Notes: generated from the sequence alone by a model not told the origin. Shown: positions 1 to 7,859, numbered from the stretch's first letter. The stretch: DNA of 16,694 nt from an uncultured Desulfovibrio sp. (GCA_947176055.1 CAMWPE010000022.1:1-16694); one strand, 5' to 3'. Numbers and translations: made by a program.

Positions 1-289
1 CTTGTTTTTCCCGTAACCAAGGATGTCGCGCGAAAATAAAGAAAAATTTTTTATGGGGCGGCCAGCGAGCCGCGAACTGAAAAGCCGTCGGCTTTGTCCC
101 GGATTATGATCGATAATTCGGGAACTTGTCGGCGACTTTTTCTTTTTGGCGAGCTTTCGCGCCCTGAAAGCGCAGGCGCGCCTCGTCGAATTTCTTATAG
201 CGCGACGATTCTTTCTTTGCTAACATTAGCTTGAATTTCTTGAGACTCGTTTCGCAAACTATTTAACCGCGCGGACAGGAGGCTTCTCT
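1..289. other. Upstream non-coding region of glpK with two inverted repeats
   Basis: No convincing coding region is visible. It holds a 15-bp palindrome with one central base (AAAGCCG-T-CGGCTTT, 81-95) and a second inverted repeat (GCTTTC-N7-GAAAGC, 153-171). Either could be an operator or a leader hairpin for glpK. I found no -35/-10 pair good enough to call. The glpK Shine-Dalgarno AGGAGG lies at 277-282, seven bases before the ATG. The first 39 bases read as an open frame ending in TAA and could be the tail of an upstream gene, but this is too short to judge. Confidence 0.5.
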
Positions 290-1789
290 ATGGAAAGAAG
301 AAAGTACATTTTATCTCTGGATCAGGGCACGACAAGCTCCCGGGCCTTGATTTTCGATCACGACGGCAATGTCTGCGCGACCGCGCAAAGGGAATTTCCC
401 CAGATTTTTCCCAAACCCGGCTGGGTGGAGCATGATCCGCACCAAATCTGGTCCTCCCAGGCCTCCGTCATAGCCGAGGCGATCTCGCTCTATGACATTA
501 ACGGTCTTGATATCGCCGGCATTGGCATCACCAACCAGCGCGAAACGACTATCGTCTGGAACAAGGACACGGAAGAGCCTGTTTACAACGCCATCGTCTG
601 GCAGGATCGCAGGACAGCCGAATATTGCGACAAACTTCGCGCCGAAGGCAAAGTCCAGATGATCCGAGAAAAAACCGGTCTCATTCTCGACGCGTACTTC
701 AGCGCCACCAAGATCCGCTGGATTCTGGAAAATGTGCAAGGGGCCAGACGGCTGGCCGAGGAAGGCAAACTCCTTTTCGGCACTGTCGACTCCTGGCTGG
801 TCTGGCGTCTTACCAGGGGAGATGTCCATGTGACTGACGTCACCAACGCCTCCCGCACCATGCTCTTCAATATCCACACACTGGAATGGGATCAGGAACT
901 GCTTGATCTGTTCGATATCCCGCGCGCCATGTTGCCGGAAGTCAAGGCGTCCAGCGAAGTGTACGGCCATACCCGCACCACGCTCTTCGCCCATAAGGTG
1001 CCCATTTCAGGCATGGCCGGCGATCAGCAGGCGGCCCTGTTCGGGCAAATGTGCATCGAGCCCGGCTCCGTGAAAAACACCTATGGCACCGGCTGCTTCC
1101 TGCTTATGAACAGCGGCGACAAACCCATCGATTCCAAAAACGAGTTGCTCACAACTATCGCCTGGAAGATTGGCGACAAGGTTACTTACGCGCTCGAGGG
1201 CTCCATTTTCGTCGGCGGCTCGGTGGTGCAGTGGTTGCGGGACAGCCTCCATTGCATAAATTCGTCGGAGGAAGTTGAAAAACTGGCCGCGACAGTGGCC
1301 AGCTCCGACGGCGTCTATTTTGTCCCGGCCCTGACCGGCCTGGGCGCGCCCTACTGGGATCCTTACGCCAGAGGCTGTATCTCCGGTTTGACCCGCGGCA
1401 GCAACGTCGGTCACATCGCCCGCGCCGCGCTCGAAGGCATCGCTTTCCAGACCTACGATATCGTAAAGGCCATGGAAAGGGACGCGGACATCCCCATAGC
1501 CAACCTCAAGGTCGACGGCGGCGCTTCCCGCAACAATCTTCTCATGCAATTCCAGAGCGACATTCTCGCCTGCGAGGTTTTGCGGCCGAAGATTACCGAA
1601 ACCACGGCGCTGGGCGCGGCCTATCTGGCCGGACTGGCCGTGGGCTTCTGGGAGACCATAGGCGAGATCCAGTCGCAATGGCAGGTAGAGCGGGTTTTCA
1701 TGCCCATCGGCGACACGGCGAAAGTCGCCCGCGAGCTGGAAGGATGGCACAAGGCCGTCGAAGCCGTTATGTTCCAATATCCGAAATAG
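290..1789 (+). CDS. glpK: Glycerol kinase
   Basis: ATP-dependent phosphorylation of glycerol to sn-glycerol 3-phosphate in the cytoplasm, the step that traps incoming glycerol. The 499-residue protein has the full length of the FGGY carbohydrate kinase family. The N-terminal phosphate-binding segment is DQGTTSSRA (residues 11-19). GMAGDQ places an aspartate at residue 245, the same number as the catalytic Asp of the E. coli enzyme. The second ATPase-fold half carries the glycine-rich segment around VDGGASRNN. The start is fixed by an AGGAGG ribosome-binding site seven bases upstream. The gene lies 18 bases before the glycerol facilitator gene, so the two are almost certainly cotranscribed. 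Catabolism would continue through a glycerol-3-phosphate dehydrogenase, which is not in this window. Confidence 0.97.
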   Translation: MERRKYILSLDQGTTSSRALIFDHDGNVCATAQREFPQIFPKPGWVEHDPHQIWSSQASVIAEAISLYDINGLDIAGIGITNQRETTIVWNKDTEEPVYNAIVWQDRRTAEYCDKLRAEGKVQMIREKTGLILDAYFSATKIRWILENVQGARRLAEEGKLLFGTVDSWLVWRLTRGDVHVTDVTNASRTMLFNIHTLEWDQELLDLFDIPRAMLPEVKASSEVYGHTRTTLFAHKVPISGMAGDQQAALFGQMCIEPGSVKNTYGTGCFLLMNSGDKPIDSKNELLTTIAWKIGDKVTYALEGSIFVGGSVVQWLRDSLHCINSSEEVEKLAATVASSDGVYFVPALTGLGAPYWDPYARGCISGLTRGSNVGHIARAALEGIAFQTYDIVKAMERDADIPIANLKVDGGASRNNLLMQFQSDILACEVLRPKITETTALGAAYLAGLAVGFWETIGEIQSQWQVERVFMPIGDTAKVARELEGWHKAVEAVMFQYPK

Positions 1790-1807
1790 GCGAGCGGGAG
1801 AAAAATC

Positions 1808-2575
1808 ATGGAAACTTCGTTGTTTGTAAAATGCATTTTTGAATGTATCGGCTCCTTCGTGCTGATGCTTCTTGGTTGCGGGGTTGTGGCTTGCGTGAAC
1901 CTCACAAAATCCAAGGGAGCAGGCGGCGGCTGGATTACCATCACCCTGGCATGGGGCCTGGCCGTAATGTGCGGCGTGCTCATCGCCGGCCCTTATTCCG
2001 GCGCGCATCTGAATCCGGCGGTAAGCGTGGGCCTGGCGGCGGCCGGCAAGTTCCCCTGGGGCTCCGTCGCGCCTTACATTATCGCCCAAATCCTGGGCGG
2101 CTTCCTCGGCGGCGTGGCCGTGTATATCTTCTATAAGGATCATTTTGACGCTACCGAGGACAAGGATATCAAGCTCGCCGTCTTCTGCACGGCTCCGGCC
2201 ATTCGCAATTACCGGCGCAATCTGGTTTGCGAAATTATCGGAACCTTTGTTCTTGTCATAGTTATTCTTTATATGAGCGAAAGCGGCAATACTCCCGCCA
2301 TGAAAGGCGATATGCCGGCTGAAATCGGACTCGGAAGCATCGGAGCTTTGCCGGTGGCTTTTCTGGTCGTAGTTATAGGCATGAGCCTTGGCGGAACGAC
2401 GGGCTACGCTATTAATCCCGCCCGCGATCTCGGTCCGCGCCTGGCCCACGCGGCTATGCCCATCAAGGACAAGGGATCCAACGATTGGGAATACAGTTGG
2501 GTGCCCATCGTAGGTCCCCTGATTGGCGGAGTTACGGCGGCCATAGTCTTCTGGATTGTCAAAACCATGATGTAG
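1808..2575 (+). CDS. glpF: Glycerol uptake facilitator (aquaglyceroporin, MIP family)
   Basis: Inner-membrane channel for passive glycerol entry. The 255-residue protein has six hydrophobic segments and both MIP half-helix boxes: SGAHLNPAV with NPA at residues 69-71, and AINPARDLGP with NPA at 203-205. The Asp right after NPAR (residue 207) is typical of aquaglyceroporins rather than water-selective aquaporins. A purine-rich ribosome-binding site (GCGGGAG, about 1794-1800) precedes the start. It lies directly behind glpK: the channel lets glycerol equilibrate and the kinase pulls it in by phosphorylation. A strong intrinsic terminator follows within 30 bases of the stop, so the operon appears to hold only these two genes. 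Confidence 0.95.
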   Translation: METSLFVKCIFECIGSFVLMLLGCGVVACVNLTKSKGAGGGWITITLAWGLAVMCGVLIAGPYSGAHLNPAVSVGLAAAGKFPWGSVAPYIIAQILGGFLGGVAVYIFYKDHFDATEDKDIKLAVFCTAPAIRNYRRNLVCEIIGTFVLVIVILYMSESGNTPAMKGDMPAEIGLGSIGALPVAFLVVVIGMSLGGTTGYAINPARDLGPRLAHAAMPIKDKGSNDWEYSWVPIVGPLIGGVTAAIVFWIVKTMM

Positions 2576-2604
2576 ACGCTCATTTTTCTCCGTTTGTTTA
2601 TACG

Positions 2605-2628
2605 CCGCCCGCGAGGGCGGTTTTTTTT
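2605..2628 (+). terminator. Intrinsic terminator of glpKF
   Basis: A perfect 6-bp GC stem (CCGCCC-GCGA-GGGCGG, 2605-2620) is followed at once by eight T residues (2621-2628). It lies 30 bases after the glpF stop. Confidence 0.93.
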
Positions 2629-2983
2629 CGGTCGCGTCGGCGATTCTCGCGGGTCGAGGACAACCGCAATCAACGCCGCGAAAAATATATCCGGCCATTT
2701 ATCAGGGAAGCGAACAACCGGCGGAAGAAGAGCGAAAACGCGACCTGTTATATGCGATTTGTCCCAACGCCCCTCCGATTCGGGCCTGGGAAAAACTTGA
2801 CGGATTTCGTCGAACGGAGCGGGAAAGGTTTAAGCGAGGAAAATTTATAACCGCGATAACTCACGCGGTTAAAGCCTTCGAAAAAAGGAGCTCGGGAGAA
2901 AGTTTTTCGCGAATGGCGTCGGCCGCGCGTTCCTCCGAAATACGGTTGCGCAATTAACCATGAATCGCTCCTGGGGCTGTCTT
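2629..2983. other. Gene-free interval between two terminators, with an orphan hairpin
   Basis: This 355-nt stretch separates the glpKF terminator from the chemoreceptor terminator. Short open frames inside it lack ribosome-binding sites and recognisable sequence. The one distinct structure is a perfect 8-bp inverted repeat with an 8-base loop (TAACCGCG-N8-CGCGGTTA, 2848-2871). It has no T-run on the + strand. On the - strand it is followed by an AT-rich but not uniform ATAAATTTT. I see no gene here. Confidence 0.5.
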
Positions 2984-3017
2984 AAATAAAAAGGCCCCGC
3001 GACTAACGCGCGAGGCC
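2984..3017 (-). terminator. Intrinsic terminator of the chemoreceptor gene
   Basis: Read on the - strand, GGCC-T-CGCG, a 7-base loop, CGCG-G-GGCC (one internal mismatch) is followed by TTTTTATTT. The hairpin begins about 24 bases after the chemoreceptor stop codon. Confidence 0.85.
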
Positions 3018-3040
3018 CTATCAATCTAATACCTTGCTTT

Positions 3041-5155
3041 TTACGAGTTCTTCATTTCTTGAATCAGATCGGTGAGTTTATGGGCCTGATTGGCCAGATC
3101 GGACACGGCCTGCGTGGCTTCCGCCATGGCGTCGGCGGTGAGGCGGGACATGTCGTTGACTTCGATAATGGAGCGGTTGATCTCTTCGCTTGCCGCGGAT
3201 TGCTCTTCGCTCGCGGCGGCGATGGCCTGCACCTGATCCGAAGTGGCTTCCACAGTCGCGACAATCTCTTCGAGAGCCGCGCCGGACTGATTGGCCAGCT
3301 CCGTGGCCTCGCTGATTCGCGAGACCGCGTTGTCCACGGCGCCCATGCTCTTGTCCGTGCTCTCCTGAATGGCGCGAATGGCGTTGCTGACGTCGAGGGT
3401 CGAGGTCATGGTCTTTTCGGCCAGCTTGCGGACTTCGTCGGCCACGACCGCGAATCCGCGACCGGCTTCGCCGGCCCGGGCCGCTTCGATGGCCGCGTTC
3501 AGGGCCAGCAGGTTGGTCTGATCGGCGATATCCGAAATAACGCCCATGATTCTATTAATATCCTGCGCCCTTTCGTTAAGCTGGGCCATATCGTCCTTGA
3601 GTTGCAGGGAGACCTGTTGCACTTCGCCAATGGACTGGACGACCTGCTGCACGACGTGCTCGCCGGCCTCGGCTTTCTGCTTCGTGTCGGAGGAGGCCGC
3701 CGAAGCGGAGCCGGCGTTTCTCGCCACTTCCTGCACAGTCGCGTTCATTTCGTTCATGGCCGTGGCCGCTTCCTGCAGGCGCTGGGCCGATTCCGAAGCG
3801 CCCCTGTCGGACTGCTCGATCTGCGCGGACAGTTGCGTGGAGGCGGAGCTGATAATCTCTACCATGCCCTCGAGCTGGCTTGCCGCCGCGAGCATGCCGT
3901 CGCGCTTGGCGGATTCGGCGCGTCTTGCCGCTTCCTCGGCTTTGGCCATGGCCTGCGTGGCCTCTTCGGTCGCCTTCTGGGCTTGAGCCGATTTCTGTTG
4001 CGCCTCTGAGATATTGGACTTCAGGGCCGAGACCATGGCGCGCAGCGCGTCGGCCAGCTTGCCGGTCTCGTCGGTCGTATGCACTTCGAGGGAGCGATTG
4101 AGATCGCCGCCGGCCACGCCTTCGGCGAACTGCTGGGTGACAGAAAGAGGCTTGACGATCATGCGGGTGATGAAGATCGCGACTGCCACGCCCAGGATGA
4201 GCACTATGGCGAGAATGATAATCACGAGCGTGGTCGCGCTGGAGAGGGAGGCTTCGGCCTCGTTAACCAGCTTCGTGGAATTGGTGGTGGTTACTTCCTG
4301 CATGCGCAGGGATTCGGCGTACATTTGCTGATAGAATTCGACGCGCTCCTTGCCGGCGCGGGCGTTTTCCACCTGCGCCTGCGCCAGTCTCTCCGCTTCC
4401 TGCGACATGGTCTCGTAAGACTTCATCGTCTGGGTAAAAATTTCTCTGCCTTCCGGACGCATCAGATTGCCGTAAATCTTTTGCATATCCGCGGCGATCC
4501 CGGGCAATTCCTTGCGAACTCGGGCGAATTCTTCCATGTTTTCATTGCGCTCAGCGATCAGCATCTCCTCGAGAACATTGCCCACGCGGGTATAAACGGC
4601 GACCGTGTCAGCGATGTTCTGGGCGTACTGAAGGGAGGCGCTCTGGTTGCCATTCTCGATATAGGTCCTCAAGGAGTCCGCCATCGACTTGACGAGTTGC
4701 TCGAGTTTAGCCTCCGTGTCCTCCGCCGATTTGATCATTCCATTCGTCGCGGCCTGCACATTGTCCAGAACGACCTTGCCCTGTCGAAGCATGTCTTCGT
4801 ATTGCGTCACAGATTTCGCGAAGCCGGTCAGGAATTTGTCCGTGGCTTCGTAAAAATGCTTTGTGTTGATCTCCTTCAGCCTGGCCAGATCTTCCTTGAG
4901 TTTGTTCAGGTAATCCAGAGCTATCGGGAGGTTCTTTTCGTCGCGACTCAGGAAATAAGTCCGCGAATAATAAACGGCCTGCAGGAGATTGCTTTGCAAG
5001 TCGCTATAATTTACCAGCCGGGGAACGCGATCCGCCGCGATCTCGTAAGAAACCTCCGATCCGGCCTGCATGGCCCGGTAGGCCATGGCCCCCAGGATTA
5101 AGGTCAAAAGAAGAATAACGCAGAATCCGCCGCCAATCTTTTTTCCCAAACTCAT
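3041..5155 (-). CDS. Methyl-accepting chemotaxis protein, large periplasmic four-helix-type sensor
   Basis: Transmembrane chemoreceptor that signals to CheA/CheW. The 704-residue layout is: TM1 about residues 8-28; a periplasmic, all-helical sensor of about 275 residues (30-305), the size and character of a helical bimodular (HBM) domain; TM2 about 308-332; HAMP about 333-385; an Ala/Glu-rich coiled segment (about 385-425); and the cytoplasmic signalling hairpin. Its tip contains DQTNLLALNAAIEAARAGEA from residue 545, followed by GRGFAVVADEVRKLAE. There is no C-terminal CheR-tethering pentapeptide. The start is supported by GGAGG six bases upstream. The gene is monocistronic, with its own terminator and a candidate sigma-28 promoter at 5279-5305. 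No che genes are nearby, so it is an orphan receptor. The ligand cannot be told from sequence; HBM receptors known elsewhere bind organic acids. Confidence 0.95.
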   Translation of the reverse strand: MSLGKKIGGGFCVILLLTLILGAMAYRAMQAGSEVSYEIAADRVPRLVNYSDLQSNLLQAVYYSRTYFLSRDEKNLPIALDYLNKLKEDLARLKEINTKHFYEATDKFLTGFAKSVTQYEDMLRQGKVVLDNVQAATNGMIKSAEDTEAKLEQLVKSMADSLRTYIENGNQSASLQYAQNIADTVAVYTRVGNVLEEMLIAERNENMEEFARVRKELPGIAADMQKIYGNLMRPEGREIFTQTMKSYETMSQEAERLAQAQVENARAGKERVEFYQQMYAESLRMQEVTTTNSTKLVNEAEASLSSATTLVIIILAIVLILGVAVAIFITRMIVKPLSVTQQFAEGVAGGDLNRSLEVHTTDETGKLADALRAMVSALKSNISEAQQKSAQAQKATEEATQAMAKAEEAARRAESAKRDGMLAAASQLEGMVEIISSASTQLSAQIEQSDRGASESAQRLQEAATAMNEMNATVQEVARNAGSASAASSDTKQKAEAGEHVVQQVVQSIGEVQQVSLQLKDDMAQLNERAQDINRIMGVISDIADQTNLLALNAAIEAARAGEAGRGFAVVADEVRKLAEKTMTSTLDVSNAIRAIQESTDKSMGAVDNAVSRISEATELANQSGAALEEIVATVEATSDQVQAIAAASEEQSAASEEINRSIIEVNDMSRLTADAMAEATQAVSDLANQAHKLTDLIQEMKNS

Positions 5156-5278
5156 CAGGAACCTCCCTTGCCTATCTGAAATTTTTTCGCTTAAGCGACG
5201 CGGATCCGGAGCGGCCCGTCGCGGCGACGCGAGTCCATTAAACGCCCATATATTAAAAATTTATGCCTTTAGGCGATC

Positions 5279-5305
5279 ATATCGGCTAAACGCGCCTTTT
5301 GATTA
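5279..5305 (-). promoter_or_regulatory. Candidate sigma-28 (FliA) promoter for the chemoreceptor gene
   Basis: On the - strand, TAAT (5305-5302), a 15-base spacer and GCCGATAT (5286-5279) match the flagellar sigma-28 pattern TAAA-N15-GCCGATAA at 3 of 4 and 7 of 8 positions. The leader would be about 115 nt. Chemoreceptor genes are classic FliA targets, which fits the context. No transcription data are available. Confidence 0.6.
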
Positions 5306-5341
5306 GACGGAAACTGCTCTCGCTGGCAAAATTGACCGTTA

Positions 5342-5358
5342 TAAAATCGCCTTTGGCG
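5342..5358 (-). terminator. Weak candidate terminator of hldD
   Basis: Three bases after the hldD stop, the - strand reads CGCC-AAA-GGCG followed by ATTTTAT. The stem is only 4 bp, so termination may be partial. Confidence 0.4.
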
Positions 5359-5360
5359 CG

Positions 5361-6335
5361 TTAGAGCCAGGGATCGGCCCCCGATAGATGCTCGCGCGAG
5401 TAATCTTCTATCCCTTCTTCCAGAGTCCGGAATTTTTGCGGATAGTTCGCTTCCGCCAGCCACCCCATATCAGCCCGGGTAAAATTCTGGTAATTGACCG
5501 CGATGTTTTCCGGTATGGGGACATAGCGGATATTTTCCTCGCGACCCAGGGTCGCGAACATGGCCCTGGCAACGTCATTAAAAGATCTCGCCCGACCGGA
5601 TCCCACGTTTCTGATTCCGTTTACATCCGGCCGGTCAAGCAGAAGCCAGGCGATCAGCTCGACCGCGTCCTTGACGTACACGAAATCCCGCTTTTGCTCG
5701 CCGTCGGCAATTTCCGGCGCGCTGGAAGCGAAAAGCGTCGCCCGCCCCGTTTCGCCGATTTCTTTATGCAATTTGGCCGCCACGCTCTTCATGGCGCCCT
5801 TGTGATATTCGTTGGGTCCGTAAACGTTGAAAAATTTGAGACTCGCGACCGAATCCAGCAGATTTTCGCGGGCCAACCACAAATCGAAAAGATGCTTTGA
5901 ATAGCCGTATATATTCAGGGGGCGCAATTTTGGCAGAAGCCGGGGATCATCGGAAAAACCGTTTTCGCCGGCGCCGTAAGTGGCAGCCGAACTCGCGTTG
6001 ATAAAGCGGACGTCGTTTTCCAGCGCCCAGGAGCAGAGATCGCGGCTGTAGTGAAAATTGTTTTCCATGAGAAAACCGGCGTCGGTCTCCGTTGTCGACG
6101 AGCATGCGCCAAGGTGAACGATCCCTGCGACAGGCCAGGGCAGGGCGTTTCGCCGGACGAGATCGATGAATTTGTCCCGATCCATATAATCCGCGTAGGA
6201 TCGCTTGACAAGATTGCGCCATTTTTCCGAATTTCCCAGATGATCGACTACGACAAGTTCGGACATGCCAAGGGTGTTGAGTCGCCAGAGCAGGGCGCTT
6301 CCTATGAAGCCCGCTCCGCCAGTGATAACGATCAT
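5361..6335 (-). CDS. hldD: ADP-L-glycero-D-manno-heptose 6-epimerase
   Basis: Last step of ADP-heptose synthesis for the lipopolysaccharide inner core: epimerisation at C6 using bound NADP in the cytoplasm. The 324-residue extended short-chain dehydrogenase begins with the Rossmann loop GGAGFIG (residues 6-12). It carries the SSAATYG segment with the catalytic-type serine (about 115-121), then YGYSK (143-147) with the tyrosine/lysine pair. NVYGPNEYHKGAMKSVA is typical of HldD. The ATG is preceded by a purine-rich AAGAGGCGG. A -10/-35 pair (6388-6415) lies about 50 bases upstream. The gene stands alone; other heptose genes are not in the window. It implies an LPS-bearing outer membrane. Confidence 0.94.
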   Translation of the reverse strand: MIVITGGAGFIGSALLWRLNTLGMSELVVVDHLGNSEKWRNLVKRSYADYMDRDKFIDLVRRNALPWPVAGIVHLGACSSTTETDAGFLMENNFHYSRDLCSWALENDVRFINASSAATYGAGENGFSDDPRLLPKLRPLNIYGYSKHLFDLWLARENLLDSVASLKFFNVYGPNEYHKGAMKSVAAKLHKEIGETGRATLFASSAPEIADGEQKRDFVYVKDAVELIAWLLLDRPDVNGIRNVGSGRARSFNDVARAMFATLGREENIRYVPIPENIAVNYQNFTRADMGWLAEANYPQKFRTLEEGIEDYSREHLSGADPWL

Positions 6336-6387
6336 GCCAACCGCCTCTTATCGCGAATTTTTTGTCAGCCTATCCCCAAACCGTTTT

Positions 6388-6415
6388 TTTATAAAGCCGG
6401 AAAGAAGACTTTAAA
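6388..6415 (-). promoter_or_regulatory. Candidate sigma-70 promoter for hldD
   Basis: On the - strand TTTAAA (6415-6410), a 16-base spacer and TATAAA (6393-6388) match the -35/-10 consensus at 4/6 and 5/6 positions. The inferred leader is about 45 nt. Confidence 0.45.
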
Positions 6416-6446
6416 CCCTCCGCGCGATTCTCGGCCCCCGGCCTTT

Positions 6447-6459
6447 ACAGACGGTCTGT
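6447..6459. repeat. 13-bp palindrome in the hldD / EF-hand intergenic region
   Basis: ACAGAC-G-GTCTGT is a perfect palindrome around one base, flanked by T-runs on both sides. It lies 52-64 bases upstream of the EF-hand lipoprotein start and about 110 bases upstream of hldD. It could be a repressor or activator site for the + strand cluster. Confidence 0.5.
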
Positions 6460-6510
6460 TTTTAGTCATTGTTATTTAGTATTTTAAAACTTTATAGCGG
6501 GTGGAAAAAC

Positions 6511-6903
6511 ATGAAAAGCGTCTTGAAATCCGGTTCCCGGAGCCTCCGCGCGGCCGCGCTGGGAGCGTGCCTGATCTTCCCCGTCATGGGCTGCGCCGCG
6601 GAGAGCCAGGCTCCCGAACCGGCCCCGGTCGATCGTTTTGACGTCATGGACATAAACCATGACGGCAAGGTGGTCATGGAGGAGTTTAGCGCCGCCTTTC
6701 CCAACATGAACGAGCAGGCTTTCGTCCTCATTGACAAAAACGGCGACAAGGGCATCGAGCGGGCCGAATGGATCGAGTTTATGGAAAATCACGGCAAGTC
6801 CTCTTCGCGGCCCATGGGCGCGCCCATGAACAATATCCCCGGAGATCCCATGATTCCGCCGGTGGATTCCAGCGATCTCCCGCTTGTCAGGCCGCCGCAA
6901 TAG
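6511..6903 (+). CDS. EF-hand calcium-binding lipoprotein
   Basis: Small exported protein of 130 residues. I chose the ATG at 6511 over an in-frame ATG at 6469 because it gives a standard lipoprotein signal: basic start, hydrophobic core, lipobox VMGC with the acylated Cys at residue 28. Two EF-hand loops follow. The first is DINHDGKVVMEE (residues 47-58), with Asp, Asn, Asp at positions 1, 3, 5 and Glu at 12. The second is DKNGDKGIERAE (75-86), with the same ligands but Lys and Gly swapped at positions 6 and 7. The C-terminus is Pro/Met-rich and probably disordered. Predicted role: Ca2+ binding on the cell envelope; partner unknown. It begins a tight cluster with a SlyX-like gene 17 bases downstream and adk after that. 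Confidence 0.85.
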   Translation: MKSVLKSGSRSLRAAALGACLIFPVMGCAAESQAPEPAPVDRFDVMDINHDGKVVMEEFSAAFPNMNEQAFVLIDKNGDKGIERAEWIEFMENHGKSSSRPMGAPMNNIPGDPMIPPVDSSDLPLVRPPQ

Positions 6904-6920
6904 ACCGCCGGGACTAATTT

Positions 6921-7142
6921 ATGGAAGACAGGCTAATCAGGCTGGAAGAGCAGGCGTATTTTCAGGACGAAAAACTGAAGGAACTGGATAGCCGCCTCTT
7001 CGATTGCCAGCGCGGGCTAGAGACCCTGGAAAAGCGCCTCGATGCCATGAGCGCGGCGCTCGCCGAAATTCGCGATTTTTTGGCCGGCGGTCGCAATAAA
7101 GGCGACGAAAAACCGCCGCATTACCACAACGATCATTGGTAA
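6921..7142 (+). CDS. slyX: SlyX family protein
   Basis: A 73-residue cytoplasmic protein. Almost all of it is a predicted coiled coil (residues about 1-52), starting MEDRLIRLEEQ. It ends with the PPHY motif (residues about 65-68) that marks the SlyX family, followed by a His-rich tail. SlyX has no established biochemical function. In E. coli it lies next to slyD, which is not the case here. The gene sits 17 bases after the EF-hand gene and ends 14 bases before the adenylate kinase start, so it is very likely translated from the same mRNA. No strong Shine-Dalgarno is visible. The symbol rests on the coiled coil plus PPHY ending in so short a protein. Confidence 0.75.
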   Translation: MEDRLIRLEEQAYFQDEKLKELDSRLFDCQRGLETLEKRLDAMSAALAEIRDFLAGGRNKGDEKPPHYHNDHW

Positions 7143-7156
7143 AACCGGATAGTAGT

Positions 7157-7834
7157 ATGAACATACTTATTTTTGGACCCAACGGCAGCGGCAAGGGCAC
7201 GCAGGGCGACCTCCTCAAGCAGAAATACAATCTCGCCCATATCGAATCCGGAGCCATATTCCGCGAAAATATCTCAGGCGGCACGGAACTGGGCAAAAAG
7301 GCCAAGGCCTATATCGATCGAGGCGATCTGGTGCCGGACGAAATCACCATCCCCATGATCCTGGACACCCTCAAGGCTAAAGGCGCCCATGGCTGGCTTC
7401 TGGACGGCTTCCCCCGCAATATGGTTCAGGCCGAAAAATTATGGGAAGCCCTGAAAAAAGCAGGCCTCAAGCTGGATTACGTCGTCGAAATAGAATTGCC
7501 CAGGGAAACAGCCAAACAGCGCATCATGGGCAGGCGGCTTTGCGCCAATAACAACAATCATCCCAACAATATCTATATCGAGGCTATCAAGCCAAACGGC
7601 GAGGTCTGCCGCGTGTGCGGCGGCGCCCTGACGACCAGAAGCGACGATCAGGACGAAAAGGCGATAAACAAGAGACACGATATTTACTACGACGACAAAA
7701 CCGGCACGCTGGCCGCGGCCCATTTCTTCAAGGAACTGGCCGACAAAGGCGAGACGCGCTACATAGCCCTTAACGGCGAGGGGAGCATCGACTCCATAAA
7801 GGAAACCCTGCTCTCGCGCCTGGAAAAAAATTAA
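7157..7834 (+). CDS. adk: Adenylate kinase with metal-binding LID domain
   Basis: Interconverts ATP + AMP and 2 ADP in the cytoplasm. The 225-residue protein starts directly with the family N-terminus MNILIFGPNGSGKGTQ (P-loop at about residues 7-16). I therefore chose the ATG at 7157 rather than the in-frame ATG at 7136, which would overlap slyX. The segment DGFPRN (83-88) is the AMP-site signature. The LID carries Cys129, His135, Cys151 and Cys154 (C-x5-H-x15-C-x2-C), the same four numbered ligands described for the Zn/Co/Fe-binding enzyme of Desulfovibrio gigas. The usual four-Cys pattern is thus replaced by Cys3His. It is the last gene of the cluster and is followed by a strong terminator. 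Confidence 0.96.
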   Translation: MNILIFGPNGSGKGTQGDLLKQKYNLAHIESGAIFRENISGGTELGKKAKAYIDRGDLVPDEITIPMILDTLKAKGAHGWLLDGFPRNMVQAEKLWEALKKAGLKLDYVVEIELPRETAKQRIMGRRLCANNNNHPNNIYIEAIKPNGEVCRVCGGALTTRSDDQDEKAINKRHDIYYDDKTGTLAAAHFFKELADKGETRYIALNGEGSIDSIKETLLSRLEKN

Positions 7835-7859
7835 AGTCGGGAACTGTCCCCGCTTTTCG

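Noticed and set aside
1007..2698. A 563-codon open frame antisense to glpK and glpF
   Set aside because: It mirrors two well-identified genes and crosses their intergenic gap and terminator. Its translation shows no recognisable domain, and long antisense frames are expected from the codon bias of GC-rich genes.
2752..2850. Small 32-codon + strand frame in the interval after glpF
   Set aside because: No Shine-Dalgarno, no recognisable sequence, and it lies downstream of a strong terminator with no promoter.
3059..5101. Several + strand frames opposite the chemoreceptor gene (for example 3059-4009 and 4079-5101)
   Set aside because: They mirror conserved chemoreceptor codons and have no ribosome-binding sites or domain signatures.
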